A DNA stretch of 64,000 nt, taken from NCBI GenBank assembly GCA_022376925.1, contig JAIOJX010000027.1:18431471-18495470 (forward strand). The letters run 5' to 3'. The notes under the pieces were generated by a model. That model saw nothing but the letters and a program-made list of their open reading frames with translations. It searched no databases and was not told the origin of the DNA. Source of the DNA: Tragulus kanchil (taxonomy: Eukaryota > Chordata > Mammalia > Artiodactyla > Tragulidae). The translations under genes and the position numbers were made by a program. Within the stretch, counting starts at the first letter, position 1. Each line of letters begins with the position of its first letter. Of the stretch, positions 56,227 through 64,000 are shown piece by piece.

Positions 56227-58364
56227 AAAAGATTTTCAGAATATTCATGAATTTTGATCTCACACACTTTTGAACAATAGTATTTTTATATTTCAATAGA
56301 TTCCACCAGTTTTGGAGTAGCTATGAATCCTTATAAAATCACAAATATTTAAAATCACACATGAGGTTGTACATTTTTACAACTTATATAATATGATTGA
56401 CAATATTTCAGTAATATTGTATTGTACATACTGACTTCATTATCCATATATAAGAAAGGCATCTGCTCTTAGAGATTCCATACATGGTATGATTCATAAT
56501 TTTGTGGTTGGCTTTTTTTGAAACTAAACACATCAGTATCTTTTTCCTGGAACAGTGGTGGCACTCGTACATGATATGTCAATTGCACTCATGTACAGCT
56601 TCAAGTCCACAAACAACATATAGAGGTCAATATATTTTTACTCTTCTCATTTTTTTCTTCTTTGTTGTATTTTGGTTAAGTGGGGGAATAAAAGCGTTTC
56701 ACTGTCTATGTAACTGGCTCTTCAGATAAAGATTTCATATTACTTACAGAGACTGAATTATTTTAGGACATTTTGCACTGATAAAGAGGCATATACTAAG
56801 CTTTTAAAGAAGTCTTTATAATTAAAACGCAAGGATCATCATAAACTGTTAAACTTCTTTTGCAGTCTTTAAGCATTATAAATAAATCCAAGCTCAGGTC
56901 CCCTTCATATTTAATATGGTAAGGGCTGTTTGAACATACTTGACAGCAAAATGATTTAAATAATTTATTATAAATTAAAATATTTAACAGCCATGACAGG
57001 ATCAAATATGGGGGCTTCAATTCTTATTTTGTTCTTTAAATAAAAAAAATAAATTGAACTGATTACAATATTTCATGTATTTTGATGTGACAAATGACTT
57101 CATGGGATATAGCAGGAAACCAAGTTAATTTTCCATCAATTGTACTGTCGAAGATTGTCCCACTGTAATATTTTGGTTTTTGGACATTAGACTTATTTCT
57201 AGCAGAATACTGGAGAGGAACTATTCAGTTCTGACACGGTCATTCATTTCTGTCTCAGAGTCTAGGTACATTTTGATCTCACAAAAACTTTTTTGAACAA
57301 TTTTTAAAAGTATTTTAAAAGATTTTCAGAATATTCATGAATTTTGATCTCACACACTTTTGAACAATAGTATTTTTATATTTCAATAGATTCCACCAGT
57401 TTTGGAGTAGCTATGAATCCTTATAAAATCACAAATATTTAAAATCACACATGAGGTTGTACATTTTTACAACTTATATAATATGATTGACAATATTTCA
57501 GTAATATTGTATTGTACATACTGACTTCATTATCCATATATAAGAAAGGCATCTGCTCTTAGAGATTCCATACATGGTATGATTCATAATTTTGTGGTTG
57601 GCTTTTTTTGAAACTAAACACATCAGTATCTTTTTCCTGGAACAGTGGTGGCACTCGTACATGATATGTCAATTGCACTCATGTACAGCTTCAAGTCCAC
57701 AAACAACATATAGAGGTCAATATATTTTTACTCTTCTCATTTTTTTCTTCTTTGTTGTATTTTGGTTAAGTGGGGGAATAAAAGCGTTTCACTGTCTATG
57801 TAACTGGCTCTTCAGATAAAGATTTCATATTACTTACAGAGACTGAATTATTTTAGGACATTTTGCACTGATAAAGAGGCATATACTAAGCTTTTAAAGA
57901 AGTCTTTATAATTAAAACGCAAGGATCATCATAAACTGTTAAACTTCTTTTGCAGTCTTTAAGCATTATAAATAAATCCAAGCTCAGGTCCCCTTCATAT
58001 TTAATATGGTAAGGGCTGTTTGAACATACTTGACAGCAAAATGATTTAAATAATTTATTATAAATTAAAATATTTAACAGCCATGACAGGATCAAATATG
58101 GGGGCTTCAATTCTTATTTTGTTCTTTAAATAAAAAAAATAAATTGAACTGATTACAATATTTCATGTATTTTGATGTGACAAATGACTTCATGGGATAT
58201 AGCAGGAAACCAAGTTAATTTTCCATCAATTGTACTGTCGAAGATTGTCCCACTGTAATATTTTGGTTTTTGGACATTAGACTTATTTCTAGCAGAATAC
58301 TGGAGAGGAACTATTCAGTTCTGACACGGTCATTCATTTCTGTCTCAGAGTCTAGGTACATTTT
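56227..58364. repeat. Tandem direct duplication 16 (period 1090)
   Basis: 56227-57316 is repeated from 57317 to about 58364. The last 35-50 bases of the upstream copy (about 57273-57316: ttttgatctcacaaaaac and on) do not match the downstream end. They read instead like a noisy echo of the text found 40 bases into the unit (ttttgatctcacacactttt). No repeat family or gene is recognised inside; the unit is AT-rich. Confidence 0.95.
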
Positions 58365-59272
58365 AATAGATGGGATGAGAGAGAAAGGGCTGTTTTGTCT
58401 CTCAAGGAATGGCTAAACCAGATGTTGGAAAGGGAGGAGAGATTTTCAGATTTTGGCTGAAAGGCACCATCCAACGAATTAAAAACTGACATCCAATCAG
58501 TAACAATGCTTCCATCCAGATAGCTCTGAGCCCTTTTGTGTCCACCTCTGGCCACTTCTTTCCTCCTCTACGAGGTGACTTTTCCAGGTCACTTCTTGCT
58601 GTGTATTTGTGGAGGATTTGTACTAGAAGCATGCAGAACACCATCTGCTCCTCAGATCAAAGGCATTCGTCTCCAGAGGTCCTCCATGGAATAAGGGTCA
58701 ATGTTGGGAAATTTATCATCGAAAGCCACTCAAAAATGAATTGCAGATTTTAATAAATTTTAATTTTCCAAATAATCCCATCTATGTTTGTTAAATTAAA
58801 AAAAAATACTATGGTACTGCAATTAGTTTTTCTAAATTATCATATTTTCTGTTGGCTCCAGATAGAGAGAAAAAGGGGACATTTTTCCTATTTACAAGGC
58901 AGTTTTGAAAATAATTTCATTCCTAGCAGGCCAGACCTTTTATAAATATTATTTACCCATAAAAAGATAAAACAATCTAAGCTGATTGTCAAGATATAAA
59001 GATAGGTCTTTGAATAACGTTGCCTGTTAGGAAATTCATAAGCCCTGAACTCAATAATTTTTCAAAATATCTTATGCTTAGAAGATTTATATTAAGAAAA
59101 CTAAGAATGCCCTAATCTAAGAAACTGAACCCCAATTTCTGGTCTTCCATGGGAATCTGGCTGAACTTCCGGCGTCATCCGACAGAGGGCAGTGGAACCC
59201 CGCGGGCGAACGTGATGATGCCCCCCAAAGCTAGATTCCCCAGAAGGTAGATGTCTCAGGAGAAATGTGTCT
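58365..59272. other. Unannotated non-coding stretch with a small GC-rich patch
   Basis: Single-copy, mostly AT-rich. Around 59168-59225 there is a local patch with several CpGs, including a CTCF-like motif (separate entry). No SINE recognised. Confidence 0.4.
59179..59192 (+). promoter_or_regulatory. Candidate CTCF-like motif
   Basis: ccgacagagggcag fits the core CTCF consensus (CC, three variable bases, AG, R, G/T, GGC, R) at most positions. It lies in single-copy, CpG-containing DNA outside any recognised repeat. A motif match by eye does not show binding. Confidence 0.35.
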
Positions 59273-61562
59273 TAACACAGCTACCTCAGGAAAAGAGGGC
59301 TTATTGCACTAATTAAAGTGTATTGACACCATATGTGGCCCCTCCTCCCACCTCTCCTCTTTGGATTCATTAATGATTAAAAAAAAAAATCAGAGACCAT
59401 TAAAGGCAATATTCCCATGGATCTTGCAATTTAACCCCTAAATATTAATCCTATAAAAAAATACACTTAAACAAAAAGCTAGTTAGCAAACAGAAGTCTT
59501 TCAAATGAGATGGTTTGTGTTCAGTATCTCTAGAATTCAAAGAAACACCTTTGGATTTTTTTTAATCAATATTTTAAAATGACACCTGTATGCTTTTATG
59601 TTTACACAATTTTAAAAAGTAGAAACAATCTAATTATTTTTGCCAATGAACTGTGTATAAAAATGCAAATATTTTACCACATCTAAATAGATATAGACAT
59701 CATAATCTGACATGTTTGTGTCTTCATATACCTTAAAGTCCTTGATCTTTGAATAAAATACATCCATTATAGCAGAAAATGAAATCTTATTGTCATGCCT
59801 TGGAGATCTGTAAAATAAATTAAACTCTTTGGGAAAACATGAGATACCAAAACCTCTGATTTGAAGGAGCATTTTAATATTTTGTCCTCTTTATTCTCTT
59901 CATTTGCCAGAATCCTTTTTGTGTGTGTCCTTTTTTGTTTTCAAATTGAGTTTTCACTTAAATACTTGAAAACACATGTAGGCGGAACCATATGTCTTAC
60001 TTTCATACTTGAATCTGTTCTAGAATTAACACCTCAAATCTCTATTTTCTTAATGTTCTAATTAAATCTTTTTCTTCATAATTTTTTAAGATTATAGCAT
60101 TTTACTGAAAACTCTATTTTCCAATTGTGAAATAAGAATCATTGATCACACAGAATTTAGAATATATAAATACAATATAAAATCAGTTTAAAATGACCCA
60201 TACATTTAGCTCCCAGATATCTACTTGGAGCCATCTTTTTTTTTTCCCATATGTGTGCCCACGAACTAGGTATACATTCATGTATGTCAATATATATCTT
60301 TCAAATGTATCAAGATATGTATTTTACATATAGTAGGAGTATAGTACGTATGTACATGTAGGCCTTCCTGGTGGCTCAGATGGTTAAGAATCCTCCAGCA
60401 AGGCAGGAGATCCAGTCGAAGTAACACAGCTACCTCAGGAAAAGAGGGCTTATTGCACTAATTAAAGTGTATTGACACCATATGTGGCCCCTCCTCCCAC
60501 CTCTCCTCTTTGGATTCATTAATGATTAAAAAAAAAAATCAGAGACCATTAAAGGCAATATTCCCATGGATCTTGCAATTTAACCCCTAAATATTAATCC
60601 TATAAAAAAATACACTTAAACAAAAAGCTAGTTAGCAAACAGAAGTCTTTCAAATGAGATGGTTTGTGTTCAGTATCTCTAGAATTCAAAGAAACACCTT
60701 TGGATTTTTTTTAATCAATATTTTAAAATGACACCTGTATGCTTTTATGTTTACACAATTTTAAAAAGTAGAAACAATCTAATTATTTTTGCCAATGAAC
60801 TGTGTATAAAAATGCAAATATTTTACCACATCTAAATAGATATAGACATCATAATCTGACATGTTTGTGTCTTCATATACCTTAAAGTCCTTGATCTTTG
60901 AATAAAATACATCCATTATAGCAGAAAATGAAATCTTATTGTCATGCCTTGGAGATCTGTAAAATAAATTAAACTCTTTGGGAAAACATGAGATACCAAA
61001 ACCTCTGATTTGAAGGAGCATTTTAATATTTTGTCCTCTTTATTCTCTTCATTTGCCAGAATCCTTTTTGTGTGTGTCCTTTTTTGTTTTCAAATTGAGT
61101 TTTCACTTAAATACTTGAAAACACATGTAGGCGGAACCATATGTCTTACTTTCATACTTGAATCTGTTCTAGAATTAACACCTCAAATCTCTATTTTCTT
61201 AATGTTCTAATTAAATCTTTTTCTTCATAATTTTTTAAGATTATAGCATTTTACTGAAAACTCTATTTTCCAATTGTGAAATAAGAATCATTGATCACAC
61301 AGAATTTAGAATATATAAATACAATATAAAATCAGTTTAAAATGACCCATACATTTAGCTCCCAGATATCTACTTGGAGCCATCTTTTTTTTTTCCCATA
61401 TGTGTGCCCACGAACTAGGTATACATTCATGTATGTCAATATATATCTTTCAAATGTATCAAGATATGTATTTTACATATAGTAGGAGTATAGTACGTAT
61501 GTACATGTAGGCCTTCCTGGTGGCTCAGATGGTTAAGAATCCTCCAGCAAGGCAGGAGACCT
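59273..61562. repeat. Tandem direct duplication 17 (period 1149)
   Basis: 59273-60421 is repeated from 60422 to about 61562. It has the longest period of the set. The upstream copy breaks inside a Bov-tA: after ggcaggagat its last bases (ccagtcgaag) look like a version of cctgagtttgatcccgaag with bases missing. The interior appears identical, AT-rich and without recognised genes. Confidence 0.95.
60362..60421 (+). mobile_element. Bov-tA-type SINE, cut by duplication junction
   Basis: Only the tRNA-derived head is present (ccttcctggtggctcagat, aagaatcctccagcaaggca) before the junction at 60421/60422. The complete copy is at 61511-61712. Confidence 0.88.
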
Positions 61563-61712
61563 GAGTTTGATCCCGAAGTCAGGAAGGTCCCCTAGAGAAG
61601 GGAATGGTGACCCACTCCAGGATTCTGGCCGGGAGAATCCCATGAACAGGGGAGTCTGGCAGGCTGTCGTCCATAGGATCACAAAGAGTCAGACGTGACT
61701 GAGCGACTAACC
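61511..61712 (+). mobile_element. Bov-tA-type SINE
   Basis: ccttcctggtggctcagatg, aggagacctgagtttgatcc, gagaagggaatggtgaccca, gagaatcccatgaacagggg, agtcagacgtgactgagcga. Plus orientation, full length. It is the intact version of the fragment at 60362-60421. Confidence 0.93.
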
Positions 61713-61801
61713 CTTTCACCTTTTTCATGTGAGTGTGTGTGTAGATACATATTTGCATGTCTACACACGTAATACACATATGTAGTTAATAACACTGGAA
61801 C
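61713..61801. other. Short spacer with GT run
   Basis: Contains a short gtgtgtgtg run near 61733-61741. Nothing else recognised. Confidence 0.4.
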
Positions 61802-61899
61802 ATACCAGTTATAGAATTTTGTAATTTGCCTTACATGCTTTTGAAAACTTTCCCAGGTCTTTAGTTTATCTCTGTACAGTTTTTTTGGAACTACTGGCA

Positions 61900-62082
61900 T
61901 TTTCTTGATTGAATTAGAGATGATTTATGATGTTGCGTTAGTTTTAGGTATACAGCAAAGTGATTCAGTTAACACATTTACTATAAACCTGTACTTTTTC
62001 AGATTCTTTCCTATTACAGGTTATTGCAAGATATTGAATATAGCTCCATGGGCTATACCATAGGACTTGGTTGAATCACTGT
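61900..62082 (-). mobile_element. L1 3'-UTR fragment
   Basis: gttgcgttagttttaggtat, acagcaaagtgattcagtta, cagattctttcctattacag and ttattgcaagatattgaata, followed by gctccatgggctataccata, match the reverse complement of the artiodactyl L1 3' UTR. The duplicate lies at about 62978-63160. Confidence 0.82.
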
Positions 62083-62107
62083 CTGAGTTTAAATGGCTAT
62101 GAACTGG

Positions 62108-62217
62108 GACTTACTGGTGGTCCAGTGGTTAGGACTCCACGCTTTCATTGTGGATGGCCTGGGTTCAATCCTTGGATTGACTAAGGACCTCATAAAGCCA
62201 CACAATGTGGGAAAAAT
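62108..62217 (+). mobile_element. CHR-type SINE, short
   Basis: Head gggacttactggtggtccag, then tggttaggactccacgcttt and gggttcaatccttggattg, ending in an A-run. Older copy. The duplicate lies at about 63185-63293. Confidence 0.85.
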
Positions 62218-62253
62218 ATATATAAGTCATGGGATGTGGTCAGTATATATAAA

Positions 62254-62307
<54 letters not shown>
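62254..62307. repeat. TG/TA compound microsatellite
   Basis: About 15 bases of TG followed by about 39 bases of TA, next to a CHR-type SINE tail. The tandem copy at 63331-63385 has about 13 and 43 bases. Confidence 0.92.
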
Positions 62308-62309
<2 letters not shown>

Positions 62310-62737
62310 AAGGCTATAAACTGTTACATCATACTGATTTACAATAATTAATGTAATTTTCCTTATAGATCACTGATTTATCTAACACTTTTATAGTCCA
62401 GAAATTGACAGTTGATTCCAAGTCAAAAGGATTCTGTTATATTCAAAGTCTTTGGATTTGAAAGTTCTGTTGTCTTTTAAGTTAGAATCCTCACAAGCCT
62501 GAATAAACAGTAACTGCAATCGAGGTGCTATGAAAGATAAAGACTCTTGACTCCGTGTTTCGAGTAGGAGAGAAGTGTTTTAATGATAGCTAAACAACAT
62601 GAATAAAGAAAAATTGGTGCCTCTCACTTTAGAAAGCAATATATAGGGATAAAATTAAAATATATTTTCACGGACAAATGCTTTTGTGTGTAATAAAACT
62701 ATTGATCTTTTATTAAGATGATAGAGAACAAATACTG

Positions 62738-62879
62738 GTTTTTTAAAATTTTTATTTATTTATTTATCTTTTTGGGGGGCGGTTGGGGTGGAGAGGGAGG
62801 GATGGGCCACTTCTATCCGTCTTTCATTTCTCTATTTTCAGTTTTCTTTCCTTATCTTTAAGAGCACCGGCTCTGGGCG
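62738..62879 (-). mobile_element. CHR-type SINE, scrambled at duplication junction
   Basis: The T-rich tail and G-rich segment are present, but the body is collapsed before the junction. Compared with the downstream copy (63815-64000), about 60 bases of the body are missing and the rest is altered. This looks like low-quality sequence rather than a natural deletion. Confidence 0.85.
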
Positions 62880-62977
62880 ATACCAGTTATAGAATTTTGT
62901 AATTTGCCTTACATGCTTTTGAAAACTTTCCCAGGTCTTTAGTTTATCTCTGTACAGTTTTTTTGGAACTACTGGCA

Positions 62978-63160
62978 TTTTCTTGATTGAATTAGAGATG
63001 ATTTATGATGTTGCGTTAGTTTTAGGTATACAGCAAAGTGATTCAGTTAACACATTTACTATAAACCTGTACTTTTTCAGATTCTTTCCTATTACAGGTT
63101 ATTGCAAGATATTGAATATAGCTCCATGGGCTATACCATAGGACTTGGTTGAATCACTGT
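62978..63160 (-). mobile_element. L1 3'-UTR fragment, duplicate of 61900-62082
   Basis: Carried by tandem duplication 18; same content. Confidence 0.82.
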
Positions 63161-63184
63161 CTGAGTTTAAATGGCTATGAACTG

Positions 63185-63293
63185 GGACTTACTGGTGGTC
63201 CAGTGGTTAGGACTCCACGCTTTCATTGTGGATGGCCTGGGTTCAATCCTTGGATTGACTAAGGACCTCGCAAGCCACACAATGTGGGAAAAA
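63185..63293 (+). mobile_element. CHR-type SINE, duplicate of 62108-62217
   Basis: Carried by tandem duplication 18. It differs slightly near the tail (acctcgcaagcc versus acctcataaagcc). Confidence 0.85.
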
Positions 63294-63330
63294 TATATAT
63301 AAGTCATGGAATGTGGTCAGTATATATAAA

Positions 63331-63388
<58 letters not shown>

Positions 63389-63814
63389 AAGGCTATAAAC
63401 TGTTACATCATACTGATTTACAATAATTAATGTAATTTTCCTTATAGATCACTGATTTATCTAACACTTTTATAGTCCAGAAATTGACAGTTGATTCCAA
63501 GTCAAAAGGATTCTGTTATATTCAAAGTCTTTGGATTTGAAAGTTCTGTTGTCTTTTAAGTTAGAATCCTCACAAGCCTGAATAAACAGTAACTGCAATC
63601 GAGGTGCTATGAAAGATAAAGACTCTTGACTCCGTGTTTCGAGTAGGAGAGAAGTGTTTTAATGATAGCTAAACAACATGAATAAAGAAAAATTGGTGCC
63701 TCTCACTTTAGAAAGCAATATATAGGGATAAAATTAAAATATATTTTCACGGACAAATGCTTTTGTGTGTAATAAAACTATTGATCTTTTATTAAGATGA
63801 TAGAGAACAAATAC

Positions 63815-64000
63815 TGGTTTTTTAAAATTTTTATTTATTTATTTATCTTTTTGGGGGGCGGTTGGGGTGGAGAGGGAGGGGGATGGGCGGGCCACTTCTA
63901 TCCGTCTTTCATTTCTCTATTTTCATCCGTCTTTGTTCTTTGGCCCGTGTGGGCCTCCCATCGCGGTGGCCTCTGTTGTCACAGAGCACCGGCTCTGGGC
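63815..64000 (-). mobile_element. CHR-type SINE, young CpG-rich variant, cut by window end
   Basis: T-rich tail with ttta units, a G-rich segment, cgggccacttctatccgtc, gggcctcccatcgcggtggc and gagcaccggctctgggc at the last base. The head lies beyond the window. CpG-rich, hence relatively young. Confidence 0.88.

Larger units (their letters stand above)
61802..64000. repeat. Tandem direct duplication 18 (period 1078), runs off window end
   Basis: 61802-62879 is repeated from 62880 to the end of the window. The upstream copy is damaged over its last 80 bases. Inside a CHR-type SINE it skips most of the body, jumping from tattttcag through a scrambled stretch to agagcaccggctctgggcg, whereas the downstream copy has the full body. 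The TG and TA runs differ in length (about 15 and 39 bases upstream, 13 and 43 downstream). Confidence 0.95.

Noticed and set aside
1..64000. Tandem units as a satellite array (for example bovine satellites with units near 1.4 kb)
   Set aside because: A satellite repeats one sequence many times. Here each pair is a different sequence, there are only two copies per unit, and single-copy DNA lies between most pairs.
1..64000. CRISPR-like or phage-like regular repeats
   Set aside because: The spacing regularity is of 1.1-kb units with different content. No short repeated spacer-repeat pattern exists and the DNA is clearly from a mammal.
1..64000. tRNA genes suggested by tRNA-like heads (ggttcgatccctgg-type B-box text)
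   Set aside because: All such matches lie in the heads of Bov-tA or CHR-type SINEs and are followed by SINE bodies, so they are not functional tRNA genes.

Overview
The window is nuclear DNA from a pecoran ruminant (a bovid, deer or relative; the species cannot be fixed by eye). The evidence is its interspersed repeats: about 25 distinct Bov-tA-type SINEs, remnants of the RTE-type LINE BovB that still encode recognisable C-terminal protein, CHR-type tRNA-Glu-derived SINEs, ruminant/artiodactyl L1 3' ends, two short mariner MITEs and a few old MIR/L2 fragments. I find no credible protein-coding gene, rRNA, tRNA gene or CRISPR array. Every long open frame is short and lies in a SINE, in a BovB remnant or in AT-rich sequence. 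The locus looks intergenic or deeply intronic.

The dominant feature is not a gene. The window holds 18 separate head-to-tail direct duplications. Each has a period between about 1078 and 1149 bp, and each copies a different, unrelated piece of DNA. The junctions lie near 281, 2546, 5834, 9825, 16252, 21493, 23503, 31869, 35069, 36902, 38846, 43547, 49831, 51671, 53572, 57316, 60421 and 62879. The two copies are nearly identical through most of their length. Differences cluster at the junction: the last 10-100 bases of the upstream copy are degraded (short deletions, scrambled tails), and the first bases of the downstream copy sometimes carry small indels. Microsatellite lengths also differ between copies. 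The simplest reading is an assembly artefact, with neighbouring contigs that share about 1.1 kb of overlap joined end to end instead of merged. About 19.9 kb of the 64 kb would then be false, and the true locus would be about 44 kb. Some duplications chain, so parts occur three times (21.3-23.7 kb, 34.7-38.8 kb, 49.5-54.7 kb).

Layout: 0-4.7 kb, AT-rich DNA with duplications 1 and 2. 4.7-7 kb, a BovB remnant plus a young CHR-type SINE, duplicated. 7.9-17.7 kb, Bov-tA copies, L1 3' ends and duplications 4 and 5. 17.9-24.6 kb, a CHR-type SINE with a clear target-site duplication, a mariner MITE, MIR, and duplications 6 and 7. 24.6-30.7 kb, the longest stretch without duplication. 30.7-40 kb, duplications 8-11 with Bov-tA, CHR and BovB. 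40-48.7 kb, CHR SINEs including an inverted pair, the best preserved BovB C-terminus, a second mariner MITE and duplication 12. 48.7-64 kb, duplications 13-18 with CHR, Bov-tA, MIR and L1 pieces. The window starts inside the upstream copy of one duplication and ends inside the downstream copy of another. No genes act together here; the content is repeats, unrecognised non-coding DNA and probable assembly error.
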